Below, in pieces: positions 1-10,036 of a stretch of 49,843 nucleotides of DNA. The DNA comes from Chloroflexaceae bacterium. Lineage in GTDB: Bacteria; Chloroflexota; Chloroflexia; Chloroflexales; Chloroflexaceae. Numbering within the stretch: the stretch's first letter is position 1; the number at the start of each line of letters is the position of its first letter. Location: contig JANQID010000032.1 of NCBI GenBank assembly GCA_028282325.1, positions 1-49,843 on the forward strand, written 5' to 3'. The notes under the pieces were generated by a model. It made no database searches, had not been told where the DNA came from, and saw only the letters and a program-made list of their open reading frames with translations. Made by a program: the position numbers and the translations under genes.

Positions 1-47
1 TGGGCCCGCACCACACGCGCGGCCCACGCCGACAAAACGCTTGACAC

Positions 48-284
48 ATGATTGCTTCGGTTCGCGCTTTCGTGGTCTTGACAAAGGGGCCAAGCATACA
101 TGTCAATGACAGCCTTTTCCAAGAAGGTTGGGCCTATTTCAGCCACTATCACGACAAGCGTTTTTCGCTCACTGATTGTATTTCCTTTCTGGTCATGCAA
201 GAACATCAACTTACACATGCGTTGACGTTCGACAACCACTTCAAACAAGCGGGGTTTCAAATGGAGCCTAAAAATGAACGGTGA
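48..284 (+). pseudogene. C-terminal part of a PIN-domain (VapC-like) toxin
   Basis: The 78-residue reading frame has the C-terminal half of a PIN ribonuclease domain: an SLTDC stretch with the conserved acidic residue, then ALTFDNHF followed by AGF, the usual end of PIN toxins of type II toxin-antitoxin systems. The N-terminal half with the first catalytic Asp is missing. An in-frame TGA lies just before the ATG (42-44), and the sequence to its left is open in another frame up to the window edge. I read this as a frameshifted or truncated gene, although the missing half may partly lie outside the window. Confidence 0.6.
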
Positions 285-420
285 CAGTGGTTGGAACGAA
301 CAGGCAAGCCGCAGGTATGGCCATCCAGATTTTCTACAGTCCAATCAAGCGATCAAGATTAGCCAAATTATAGATGTAAATTTAAGCTACAAAAAGCATT
401 TAATTTCAAACCGGACATAG
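274..420 (+). CDS. Small hypothetical ORF overlapping the PIN remnant
   Basis: A 48-codon frame starts at ATG 274, overlaps the PIN stop by 11 bases and ends with TAG at 418-420. I recognise no domain, and there is no clear ribosome binding site. It could be chance reading through the AT-rich stretch between the PIN remnant and the repeat at 461. Confidence 0.2.
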   Translation: MNGDSGWNEQASRRYGHPDFLQSNQAIKISQIIDVNLSYKKHLISNRT

Positions 421-460
421 AAATCATTTACAAATACCAACCAAGAAAGGGAAGGATGTC

Positions 461-591
461 TACTAAACGATGATGCGTATGCTGCATGTCACCCTGAACG
501 GAGCCGCAGGCGGAGTGAAGGGTCTCGATGGCCTGGGAATCCGAGCTGCGCTCAGAATGACCGCATGCGGTGTCTCCAGTATTGTTTGGTA
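461..591 (+). mobile_element. MITE-like repeat family 1, copy A
   Basis: This is one of four related ~130-bp elements in the window (others at 9898, 32216 and 39780). The ends are inverted, TACTAAAC and GTTTGGTA. The interior has the shared GCATGTCACCCTGA block, a GGGTCTCGATGGCC block and GCGCTCAGAATGACCGCATG. A TA at both edges fits a TA-targeting IS630/mariner-type MITE. It encodes no protein. It ends six bases before the start of the DUF433 pseudogene. Confidence 0.8.
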
Positions 592-596
592 GTCGT

Positions 597-833
597 ATGC
601 AGTCGTTGCTAAACCGTATCACGATACATCCTGATATTTGTCATGGCAAGCCCATCATTCGGGGTTTACGGTATCCGATCTAATCAATGCTTGAACTGCT
701 GAGTTCAGGCATGTCGATCCCGGAAATCCTTGCCGATTACGAGGATCTGGAGCACGCCGATCTGTTGGCGGTTCTGGAGTATGCGATGTGCCTGAGCCAG
801 GTAAAGCGCATTGAACTCCTTACAGCTGCATGA
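597..833 (+). pseudogene. DUF433 antitoxin gene with internal stop
   Basis: Translation from ATG 597 gives RITIHPD, then HGKPIIRGLRYPI, then a TAA stop at 681-683, then MLELLSSGMSIPEIL, LADYEDLEHADLLAVL and the end of the domain in the same frame. Without that stop this is a complete ~77-residue DUF433 protein, the antitoxin-like partner of DUF5615 PIN-like proteins. The gene stop overlaps the start of the DUF5615 fragment (ATGA at 830-833), the usual arrangement of the pair. The TAA replaces a codon in the conserved RYPxxxxLELL region, so the gene is probably inactive unless it restarts at ATG 687. Confidence 0.75.
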
Positions 834-907
834 AGCTCCTCATTGATGCCCAACTTCCGCGACGCCTCGTCTTTGTGTTCCGGAATGCGGGATATGACGC
901 TATCCAC
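830..907 (+). pseudogene. DUF5615 PIN-like toxin, N-terminal fragment
   Basis: The frame from ATG 830 reads MKLLIDAQLPRRL, then FRNAGYDAIH, the hallmark start of DUF5615 PIN-like proteins, including the first catalytic Asp. After 26 codons similarity stops abruptly and the DNA becomes a phd-type antitoxin gene in another frame. The toxin gene was evidently cut by a deletion that joined it to its neighbour. The overlap with the DUF433 stop shows the original two-gene operon. Confidence 0.7.
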
Positions 908-1172
908 TGCCGATGTCAAGGCAAAACTCAGTGCCTACCTGAAAGCAAGCGAGGATGAACTCGTCGTGATTACACGCAATGGAAAAGCGATCGCCGTCAT
1001 TCTCCGGATTGAGGATGATGAGGAACTGGAGCGTTTGGTGGTGGCGTATTCACGCCAATTTCAAGCCATCCTCCAGACGGCGCGACAGGAAATCGCAGCA
1101 GGCGCCGGCATGCCCCATAACGATTTTTGGGAAGACATGGAAGACGAATTATCCGAAAAGAGGGGTAAATAA
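894..1172 (+). CDS. Phd/YefM-family antitoxin
   Basis: This 92-residue protein starts MTLSTADVKAKLSAYL and contains VVITRNGKAIAVIL, the Phd/YefM fold that binds the operator and caps a partner toxin through a flexible C-terminus. The C-terminal part (FQAILQTARQEI, then a PHNDFW stretch) matches the longer antitoxins of this type. I chose ATG 894 rather than the upstream ATG at 843, because the extra N-terminus is only the DUF5615 remnant read in another frame. No toxin gene follows; the next open frame is about 330 bases away. It therefore looks like an orphan antitoxin. Confidence 0.75.
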   Translation: MTLSTADVKAKLSAYLKASEDELVVITRNGKAIAVILRIEDDEELERLVVAYSRQFQAILQTARQEIAAGAGMPHNDFWEDMEDELSEKRGK

Positions 1173-1280
1173 ATATCAAAAAAGATAGTTATATTTAGCA
1201 TGGCATAACACATTTGTTGGCACAGCTTGCAAATACAGCTTATTACAAAGACAAATTTTGTAAGTTCCTGTAAACCAACC

Positions 1281-1394
1281 GCCCAACAGCGCTCGCAGGC
1301 GACGCCGCTGGCGCGTTTTGCAGCACCGTTGCGTGCCGTCATCTGTGTCGGTCTCCAAAGCCGCCAGCGGTGCGCCTGAAGCGAGGCGTTGGGC
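1281..1394 (+). repeat. attC-like imperfect palindrome
   Basis: The 114-bp stretch begins GCCCAAC and ends GTTGGGC, matching the RYYYAAC and GTTRRRY outer core sites of integron attC sites. The two ~33-base arms pair imperfectly, with unpaired extra bases (AGGCGACGCCGCTGGCG against CGCCAGCGGTGCGCCT), enclosing a ~48-base loop. The size, ends and bulges resemble an attC recombination site. The position after a small antitoxin gene fits a gene cassette. No integrase gene is visible, so this could also be an unrelated palindromic repeat. Confidence 0.45.
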
Positions 1395-1466
1395 CGCCCG
1401 CAGCCCGTAACACCGTTTGTAATAGACCATACCATCAGCCGTGCAACCTGCTGCCCGAGGCGGCCA

Positions 1467-1475
1467 TGCTATACT
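1467..1475 (+). promoter_or_regulatory. Extended -10 promoter element
   Basis: TGCTATACT lies 33 bases before the DUF4160 start, with a near-consensus -10 (TATACT) and an extended TGn motif. No convincing -35 is seen at 17 bases. Confidence 0.4.
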
Positions 1476-1507
1476 GATATGAGGAGGATGCGAGTCAAGG
1501 ATAGCCT

Positions 1508-1767
1508 ATGCCGCGTATCAGCGCCTTTTTTGGCATTGTCATTTGGATGTACTATACGATCATCAGCCCCCGCATTTCCACGCCACCTACGGCGATCAAG
1601 AGGCGCTCATTCTCATTGGATCCGGCGATCTCTATACTGGTCAGCTCTCACGCCGGGCCTTGCGCTTGGTGCAAGAATGGGAAGAGTTACATCGCGCGGA
1701 ACTGCTGGCGGATTGGGAGTTGGCACAGCAAGCCCAGCCACTCCAACCGATCGCGCCGCTTACTTAG
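1508..1767 (+). pseudogene. DUF4160 protein gene with a frameshift
   Basis: The start at 1508, with AAGGA upstream, gives MPRISAFFGIVIWMYY, the classic N-terminus of DUF4160. The conserved continuation DHQPPHFHATYGDQEAL is in the next frame, which runs to the TAG at 1767. A one-base indel near 1555-1565 (ACTATACGATCAT) breaks the gene. DUF4160 proteins are usually paired with DUF2442 proteins, as here, and are thought to be toxin-antitoxin-like. Reading continues in the first frame into DUF2442, but that fusion is an artefact of the shift. Confidence 0.75.
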
Positions 1768-1780
1768 GAGGAACGGAACG

Positions 1781-2068
1781 ATGCCCCAACTCGTGCGTGT
1801 GCGATCGGCTGAACCGCTCGATGCGTCCCGAGTCCGTGTGGTCTTCACGACGGGCGAGGAGCGTGAGATTGATCTGACCCCGTATATCGCCACCGGGCCG
1901 ATCTTCGAGCCGGTGCGCGCCGATCCGGCCTTCTTTCAGGCCATCACAGTCGATGGTGGGACGTTGACCTGGCCGAATGGGGCCGATATTGACCCAGACG
2001 TCTTGTACTACGGTGGAACACCCCCGTGGGCCAAGCTGATGTCACAGTCCGAAGAAGATCGCTCGTGA
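1781..2068 (+). CDS. DUF2442 domain protein
   Basis: The 95-residue protein starts at ATG 1781, eight bases after a strong TAGGAGGA ribosome binding site. It has the DUF2442 pattern: VRVVFTTGEEREIDLTPYI, then GPIFEPVRADPAFF, then GGTLTWPNGADIDPDVLY. These small proteins sit next to DUF4160 and may act with it as an accessory or antitoxin module; the biochemical role is not established. Its partner just upstream is frameshifted. A perfect hairpin follows the stop. Confidence 0.8.
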   Translation: MPQLVRVRSAEPLDASRVRVVFTTGEEREIDLTPYIATGPIFEPVRADPAFFQAITVDGGTLTWPNGADIDPDVLYYGGTPPWAKLMSQSEEDRS

Positions 2069-2074
2069 GTGCGC

Positions 2075-2105
2075 GCGGAGGTATCTATTCAATAGATACC
2101 TCCGC
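2075..2105 (+). terminator. Perfect 15-bp hairpin after DUF2442
   Basis: GCGGAGGTATCTATT and AATAGATACCTCCGC form a perfect inverted repeat around a single base, seven bases after the DUF2442 stop. It lacks a T-run, so it may act as a weak terminator or RNA-stabilising hairpin. Confidence 0.5.
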
Positions 2106-2285
2106 TATTCGGATACATCTGTAAGACAGTCCGTTAGACAGACTGACTGAATACCTTTTCATATATAATGCACTCCAGTAGGATAATGGCGTCAAGCGGA
2201 AAGAAACTGCAACGTGAATCCAGGTATCGCGTTGTGGCAAAAGATCTGGATGATCAGACCAAAACAGGAGTGTCCTGTGCGACAG

Positions 2286-2811
2286 ATGAGAATGTCGATA
2301 CCGTGGGCGATCATGATCATCGTCGTAATCGCGCTATCCGGTTGTGGCGGTGAAACACGCCCACCAGTGGATGATCCCCGGGCATGCCATTGAGTCGCTG
2401 CAAACCATGGACCTCAATACCTGATGGCAGGCGTACCGCAATCCTGATCTCGCTCTGCTGGGCCGAATTGTTGATGAGGTTGCCGCCGACCAACCCGACG
2501 GCCTGCCCACAGATGCGGGGCGGTTGGATGTACTCATTCGCAACCGCATCGCTTCATGCTACAAGCTATACATGGACGATACGGAAGAAGGCAAGGCCTT
2601 TATCCTGGCCCAGGCTGAGGCGCGCTTCGCCGATCCGTCTTTGGAACTCTGGGATGCGGATGGGAACGTCGCTCTGCTGGATTACCATATCCTGCCCGGC
2701 GAGTGGAAGTCTATCAGCCGTGTCAGCGAAGGGCTGACAAATCCCCCTGCCGTCAAAGAACATCCGTTTCTGAAGCCGGATGTCCTTACGGATAGCCTGC
2801 AATTAACCTGA
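2286..2811 (+). pseudogene. Decayed lipoprotein gene
   Basis: ATG 2286 starts a lipoprotein signal peptide (MRMSIPWAIMIIVVIALSGC, lipobox LSGC) that stops after 32 codons. An overlapping second frame then carries on: HAIESLQTMDLNT, a TGA, WQAYRNPDLALLGRIVDEV, and a well-formed stretch to 2811 including RIASCYKLYMDDTEEGKAF. One frameshift near 2350-2380 and one in-frame TGA near 2420 therefore break what was probably a ~170-residue secreted protein. I do not recognise the family. The last 95 codons could still be translated from TTG 2524. Confidence 0.55.
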
Positions 2812-2959
2812 CGGATCTGAATTGGGACTACTCCATGGAAGGCTATTCTGCGCCACCCATTGCCGATCCGCCCGACGAGCCGCTGCTGTTCGGGGAGTAG
2901 ATGCGGCTTGACGCAGGGCATGAGCTGGATCGAGGTAAATTGAAATATATGAGAATACA

Positions 2960-4045
2960 ATGCAAGTAACGAATCTCCACCGCCTCCAATCGGCTTTCAA
3001 AGAACTCGAAGTCCGGCTGGCGCATTGGCTGAGGCATCATTTTCTCCTCGCTCTGGGGCTAGTGTCCTTCATCCTTTTGGTAAATGAGTTGTATGTGTTT
3101 GGCGCCGACCTGACCCGCTGGGATCCATTGCTCATCTCAGGCGGACTTATCTTCGTGGTTGGCTTACGCCTCAGCCTGGACGTTGGCCCAAAGGCTATGG
3201 AGACCATGACTCGGCTAGCAGACCGAGGAGTTCTTGATCTGAAAGATGAAGCAGTGGATCAGTTTAAGCGCAATTTTGCAGTTCAAGCCGACCGCTGGGC
3301 GTATCGAGGAGGACTTTTCATAGGCGCGACGATGATGATTGCCTTTCTGGTCGCCTTTGGACCACAGAAAGTCCTGTATGAGCAACTGCTGCTCACCATC
3401 ATCGAAACCCTCGCCGGTTACATTGCCGGACGGTATCTGGGACGGATGGCGTTTTATGGCCGCTTACGACAGATTCTGAAAACGAACGCAGTCGCACTCC
3501 AGGTTCAACCCGACCATCCCGATACAGTGGCCGGGTTCAAACCGCTCGGTGATCTCTACTTTTTCCAGGCGATGGTGCTGACCATTCCGGCATTATATCT
3601 AGCGATCTGGTGGTTTCTGATCCCTGTGGTGGGTCGTTACGCGTACTGGCGCGATCCCTATCTAGGGTTGTTAGTTATTGTACTGACCATCGAGGTGCTG
3701 GCGTTTCTGCTCCCAGTCTGGTCGTTTCACCGCGTGATGGTCGAGCAAAAGAAGAAACTCTGGCCCGAAGCGGACCAACTGAGCCAGCGGGTGGTAGCCG
3801 CTCAAGCAGCGCTGGCGTATACAGAAACAGATCAGGATCGTAAAGCCCTGAAAGAACAGTTAGAACATTTGCGGAAACGTTATTGGGCGATTGAGAAGAT
3901 GCCGACCTGGCCCGTAGACATCCAGATCCGCCGTCGTTTTACGCTTAATAACCTCTTTCTCTTTTTACCAATTATCAATCAGGCGCTCAATTTGCCAGAG
4001 GTTTGGCAGGATATTATTGGCGTGATGCAGGATATTGTGCGATGA
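2960..4045 (+). CDS. Hypothetical multi-spanning membrane protein
   Basis: This 361-residue protein has about six hydrophobic segments (near residues 27-48, 53-70, 114-135, 140-158, 195-222 and 233-252). A charged cytoplasmic C-terminal stretch follows, with coiled-coil character (QLSQRVVAAQAALAY, then DQDRKALKEQLEHLRKRYW), and it ends in a hydrophobic patch. I recognise no catalytic motif or family. The start at ATG 2960 has only a weak ribosome binding site; the hydrophobic profile fits it. It stands alone between decayed toxin genes and the restriction-modification pair. Confidence 0.75.
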   Translation: MQVTNLHRLQSAFKELEVRLAHWLRHHFLLALGLVSFILLVNELYVFGADLTRWDPLLISGGLIFVVGLRLSLDVGPKAMETMTRLADRGVLDLKDEAVDQFKRNFAVQADRWAYRGGLFIGATMMIAFLVAFGPQKVLYEQLLLTIIETLAGYIAGRYLGRMAFYGRLRQILKTNAVALQVQPDHPDTVAGFKPLGDLYFFQAMVLTIPALYLAIWWFLIPVVGRYAYWRDPYLGLLVIVLTIEVLAFLLPVWSFHRVMVEQKKKLWPEADQLSQRVVAAQAALAYTETDQDRKALKEQLEHLRKRYWAIEKMPTWPVDIQIRRRFTLNNLFLFLPIINQALNLPEVWQDIIGVMQDIVR

Positions 4046-4092
4046 AGCAGAAACTCTGCTTTCAACGATCATTGACGCGTTTGAAGATGAAT

Positions 4093-4111
4093 AGGCTAAA
4101 GCCTGTTTGTT
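4093..4111 (+). terminator. Possible small terminator
   Basis: AGGCT-AA-AGCCT followed by GTTTGTT lies about 50 bases after the membrane-protein stop. The stem is only five base pairs. Confidence 0.25.
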
Positions 4112-4199
4112 GCTTCCGATAGTCCCTCGCTTTTGCTCGACACAAACTCGGTTATCAGCGCACCCCTCTTGCCGATGATAATAAGACAATAGGCAACCG

Positions 4200-5075
4200 T
4201 CACCGCGCCCAATCGAGATTGCGGCCAATCAACAATTCCGTCATTGCGGCATGATGCGAACTCTTCATCGTCACGGGCTGGATGTCGAAGCTGTAGCGTC
4301 GGGCAAGTCGGCGCAACTCCTCAGCATCGTCATACGTCATCAGAAAATCGCCTTCAAGTGTGTCGACGATCTGGAAAAGCTCTTCGTGGTCAAGTTCTGA
4401 ATGCGTATAGAGACGGCTGCCGGCGCGCTTGCCGGAGGCCGTATAGGGCGGATCGATGAAAAACGTTGTATCGGGACGATGCGCGTTTTGACGTAAGATG
4501 TCCAACCCATCACCGGCTATAAACGTTATCCGCTCGCGGATGGCGCTAATATTCAAGATACGCTGCTTGAGCGTCTGCGGATACCAGCGCGATGACAACC
4601 CCTTGCCATTCTCGCCGTGCTTGACCTTGCCGGCTCCGGGCGCAAGAATGCCGCCGCGATTCACGCGGTTTTTCAGGATAGTCTGAAATGCCTGTTCTTG
4701 CACGGTGAACGGTCGGGCAGCCAGGACTGCGGCGACTGAGTCTGCCGTGAGATCAAAGGCCGCGATACGTTCAGCGAGCCACGGACCATAACCATTGATA
4801 ATCGTCTGCCAGACTGCTGCTACCTGCTCATCGATCTCCACCATCGTGACATGCTCTGCCAGCCGCTCAAACGCAACTGTCAAGCTCACAATGCCCCCGC
4901 CGGCGAACGGTTCGATGAACTCAGCCGGCGGCGCCGGTCGGCTGGCAAGCCAGCTACGGATACGCGGAACTAACCACGTCTTCCCGCCGGGATAGCGGAA
5001 CGGGCTGCGCTGCGGCGCCATCGCCACATTCACAATCGGGCCGGGGTGCGGTTCATCGAAAAATGAGAGCTGCAT
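4200..5075 (-). CDS. D12-class DNA N6-adenine methyltransferase
   Basis: The protein has 291 residues. RYPGGK near residue 28 starts the AdoMet site and EPFAGGG near 57 is the binding loop. DPPY near 206 is the catalytic motif of Dam-type N6-adenine methyltransferases. The gene begins five bases after the stop of the NotI-family endonuclease, so the two form one operon transcribed leftward and very likely a type II restriction-modification system, with this enzyme protecting the host site. The methylated base is expected to be adenine, so the target should contain an A. Confidence 0.92.
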   Translation of the reverse strand: MQLSFFDEPHPGPIVNVAMAPQRSPFRYPGGKTWLVPRIRSWLASRPAPPAEFIEPFAGGGIVSLTVAFERLAEHVTMVEIDEQVAAVWQTIINGYGPWLAERIAAFDLTADSVAAVLAARPFTVQEQAFQTILKNRVNRGGILAPGAGKVKHGENGKGLSSRWYPQTLKQRILNISAIRERITFIAGDGLDILRQNAHRPDTTFFIDPPYTASGKRAGSRLYTHSELDHEELFQIVDTLEGDFLMTYDDAEELRRLARRYSFDIQPVTMKSSHHAAMTELLIGRNLDWAR

Positions 5076-5080
5076 AGCGA

Positions 5081-5989
5081 CTATTCCTCTGACGCAACAT
5101 CAGGATTGAAAATATCGAGGATCGTAGATGTATCTGGCGGGATGCTTGCGCTGCTCTGCTTCTCATCCAGTTTGCGTTGTATGAGCTTGCGAAAGTCGGC
5201 TTCCGAGCCAGCCTCAGTCGTAGTGATTTGCTGCAACGCGGGTGTGAACTGGGTGTAGAGCGTTTGTTCCAGGACGAGTTGATAGCGGTTTACGCGAATA
5301 TCATATCGGAGATCGTAAACGAACCAGGCCACATCGGCTTGATCTGCTACGACCTGGGGTAATTTAGGGAGTGTAGCCAGGAATCCGCTATCAATCGCAA
5401 CCGCAATTTTCTTTCCCCACGAATGGAGAATGCCGCCTTTGTAAATCAATTGAGGGGCTAACCGTTTGCGCGATGAAGAGAGATAATCGGCATGCGGATA
5501 GTTGCGCTGATTGGACCAATCCATAGGTATGCGATTAGCAGGATCTTCCATATAGAATGCAAATGGATTGCGGATATTGCCCGAGATATAAACTGCCTGC
5601 ACTTCCAAGGTGCCAAAATCGATTATCTGACCTTGTTCGTCATATGCTACGAGAACTACATCGATATTACCGGCTGGCTTACCATTTCGATCATTGAGAC
5701 GTATCTCAGTCAGAGAAGTCCAGGCTGTACCGGAAGGAAAGAAGAAGGCGGCGGCATCTGTTGTAATACGCCAATCCTGACGAAAGCGGATTGGACATGT
5801 AATCGCCGTGTGGTCGCGCTCATAAATGCTGCAGACGCCCAGAGGATCGTTCGCTTTGTCCTTCGTGCATGACGGCACTCGATTATTGAAAGGACAGAGG
5901 CGATGCCGACGATGCCGCTCCGCCTCGCTGGAAAAGTCATCAATGCAGAAGCCAAAGACTTCAGCCATCGGCTGGTTCCCCTCGCTCAT
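5081..5989 (-). CDS. NotI-family type II restriction endonuclease
   Basis: The start at ATG 5989 follows a GGAGAGAAGG ribosome binding site and gives 302 residues. VFGFCIDDF near residue 11 and LCPFNN near 31 are typical of NotI-family enzymes. Cys32, Cys41, Cys53 and Cys65 could form the structural metal site. The nuclease core reads NIDVVLV (Asp110), then GTLEVQAVYISG (Glu129, Gln131), matching the NotI D...ExQ active site. The adjacent gene is an adenine methyltransferase, unlike what the GC-only NotI site (GCGGCCGC) would need. The specificity probably differs from NotI. Confidence 0.85.
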   Translation of the reverse strand: MSEGNQPMAEVFGFCIDDFSSEAERHRRHRLCPFNNRVPSCTKDKANDPLGVCSIYERDHTAITCPIRFRQDWRITTDAAAFFFPSGTAWTSLTEIRLNDRNGKPAGNIDVVLVAYDEQGQIIDFGTLEVQAVYISGNIRNPFAFYMEDPANRIPMDWSNQRNYPHADYLSSSRKRLAPQLIYKGGILHSWGKKIAVAIDSGFLATLPKLPQVVADQADVAWFVYDLRYDIRVNRYQLVLEQTLYTQFTPALQQITTTEAGSEADFRKLIQRKLDEKQSSASIPPDTSTILDIFNPDVASEE

Positions 5990-6150
5990 ATATCGACCTT
6001 CTCTCCGCGTGCATATGCAATATGCATACTCTAGCACAAATGCGCCAGTGCTACAAACTACGCGGAAGATATATTCATTATACCCTATTTCGTGTAGATT
6101 CCGAGGGGTGATCGACAGCCAGTTTTGGCAACGCCCAATCGCCTGCCCGA

Positions 6151-6159
6151 TGGTATACT
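6151..6159 (+). promoter_or_regulatory. Extended -10 promoter for the DUF255 operon
   Basis: TGGTATACT combines the TGn motif with TATACT. It lies 42 bases upstream of the small ORF at 6193 and about 160 bases upstream of the DUF255 gene. No good -35 is visible. Confidence 0.45.
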
Positions 6160-6192
6160 ATCTCTGATGCGGAATCAGGCGACCGATGTAGG

Positions 6193-6317
6193 ATGACACA
6201 ACAGCTTGAGGGCGAAGGAATGCGCGAACCGACGTTTGCCTTTCGACGCTTTCCTTTTGACTTGACCCCGGTCCGCACCCCGACGCCCGCCGACAAACGA
6301 CATGAGAGGAGCGCATA

Positions 6318-6318
<1 letters not shown>
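6193..6318 (+). CDS. Small ORF overlapping the DUF255 start
   Basis: A 41-codon frame runs from ATG 6193 to TAA 6316-6318, sharing its last base with the ATG of the next gene (TAATG). The product starts [15 protein letters not shown] and is rich in Pro, Arg and Phe. The overlap suggests translational coupling. The ribosome binding site is weak (AGG close to the ATG) and I know no family. Confidence 0.35.
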
Positions 6319-8402
<2,084 letters not shown>

Positions 8403-8418
8403 CCGATAGAAGGGTGCG

Positions 8419-9693
8419 ATGCACGTTCTCCACATTGTTCAACTCTATCGCCCGGTTCCGAGCGGGGCGGCGCGCTATTTCGTCGAAGTCGGCGAGCGTT
8501 TAGTTCGCGAAGGCCACCGCGTCACCGTACTCGCCACCGATGCGTTCGACCTCGAACATCTCTGGCGCGCGGGTCGCCGCCGCATCACCGAGCCATACGA
8601 CGAACACAACGGCGTGCAGGTGCGCCGCTTCCCGGCGCAGCGGTTGCCCGGTCCGCCGATCGTCTACCCGATCATCCGCCGAGCAATGCTCGAACTCGCG
8701 CGCGTTCCCGGCAGCGCGCCGCTGCTGCGGCGTCTGGCCACGCTCACCCCGCGCGTACCCGATATGATCCGCTACCTGAACGAATCGCCCGAACTGGTCG
8801 ATGTGGATCTCGTTCATACGACCAACATCACGCTCGACTTCGCCATTCTGCCCGCGCTGGAATGGGCCGAGCGCCGCGGTATTCCGCACATCTGCACACC
8901 GTTCGTGCATCTCGGCGAGCCGAACAATGACCGGGTGCGGCGCTATTACAGCATGCGTCACCACATCGACATTCTGCGTCGCAGCGCGGTCGTGATCACC
9001 CAGACCAACCTGGAGCGCAATTTCCTGCGCGAGGCCGGCGTCCCCGACCGTCTGATGCGCACGATCGGCGTCGGCGTTACACCCGACGAGCTGGCGGGCG
9101 GCGACGGTGCCCGCTTCCGCCGCGAACGCGGCATCGACGGCCCGATTGTGCTGACGCTGGGCATAGCAGCCTTCGACAAAGGCGCAGTTCATACCGTCGA
9201 GGCGATGCGCAAACTCTGGGCCAGGGGCAGTGCGGCGACTTGGGTACAGGTCGGCCCGTTGATGGAGCACTTCGAGCAGTTCTATCGACGCCTGCCCGCC
9301 GCCGACCGCGCACGAACATGGCTGCTCGGCTTTGTACCCAACCAGACTCGCCACGATGCACTGGCCGCCGCCGACGTTCTGGTTATGCCGTCGCGCACCG
9401 ACAGCTTCGGCATCGTTTACCTGGAAGCGTGGTGCTATGGCGTACCGGTGATCGGCGCACAGGCCGGCGGCGTGCCGGAAGTCATCACCCACGGCATCAA
9501 CGGCCTGCTGGTTCCCTTCGGCGACGTGGATGGGCTGGCACGCGACATCGACCGGTTGCTCACCGACCACGAGCTGGCGCAGGCGATGGGCGCGGCGGGT
9601 CTGAACACGGTGAATCGTTCAATGACCTGGGAACACAAATACGCCCAGGTACGCGACGTTTATATCGAAGTCGCGGCCACGCGACTTCGATGA
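8419..9693 (+). CDS. GT4-family glycosyltransferase
   Basis: The protein has 424 residues and a GT-B fold. The N-terminal acceptor domain (MHVLHIVQLYRPVPSGAARY) has the glycine-containing loop of GT4 enzymes. The C-terminal nucleotide-sugar domain includes LGFVPNQ, an ADVLVMPSRTDSFGIVYLEA stretch equivalent to the EX7E region (first Glu replaced by Asp/Ser), and AGGVPEVI. It probably adds a sugar from a nucleotide donor to a glycan, lipid or small molecule; donor and acceptor cannot be read from sequence. It is probably cotranscribed with the DUF255 gene. Confidence 0.88.
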   Translation: MHVLHIVQLYRPVPSGAARYFVEVGERLVREGHRVTVLATDAFDLEHLWRAGRRRITEPYDEHNGVQVRRFPAQRLPGPPIVYPIIRRAMLELARVPGSAPLLRRLATLTPRVPDMIRYLNESPELVDVDLVHTTNITLDFAILPALEWAERRGIPHICTPFVHLGEPNNDRVRRYYSMRHHIDILRRSAVVITQTNLERNFLREAGVPDRLMRTIGVGVTPDELAGGDGARFRRERGIDGPIVLTLGIAAFDKGAVHTVEAMRKLWARGSAATWVQVGPLMEHFEQFYRRLPAADRARTWLLGFVPNQTRHDALAAADVLVMPSRTDSFGIVYLEAWCYGVPVIGAQAGGVPEVITHGINGLLVPFGDVDGLARDIDRLLTDHELAQAMGAAGLNTVNRSMTWEHKYAQVRDVYIEVAATRLR

Positions 9694-9897
9694 CATAGAA
9701 CTCATTTCAGAATGGCTTGTATTCAAACCTTTGTCATCAAAACCCCGTAGATTCAATCGTGAAGGATGGGTAAGTCGGCCGTCGGGCGCAAGTGCGACAC
9801 TCTCACACATACGGCATCATCTGTCGTTGCTTGCGCTCTTCGGTTTAATCCTGCCAGAGGTGCGATCGACCGCCGTCCAGATCGTCCTACGCTTTTC

Positions 9898-10036
9898 TAC
9901 CAAACGATGCTACCCATGCCACATGTCACCCTGACCCTGAGCGCAGCGAAGGGGAAGGGGCTCGGCGTTGTTGGAATCCGAGATTCTTCGCTGCGCTCAG
10001 AATGACACCATGCGGTGTCTCCAATATTGCTTAGTA
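9898..10036 (+). mobile_element. MITE-like repeat family 1, copy B
   Basis: The most diverged of the four copies. The left end TACCAAACGATG is intact, and the right end has drifted to GCTTAGTA. The interior keeps GTCACCCTGA and the GCTGCGCTCAGAATGAC block. It lies in the ~790-base gap between the glycosyltransferase and hpf. I see no gene in the rest of that gap. Confidence 0.75.

Noticed and set aside
8500-9570. 356-codon frame antisense to the GT4 gene
   Set aside because: Shadow of a clearly recognised glycosyltransferase; no ribosome site or motif.
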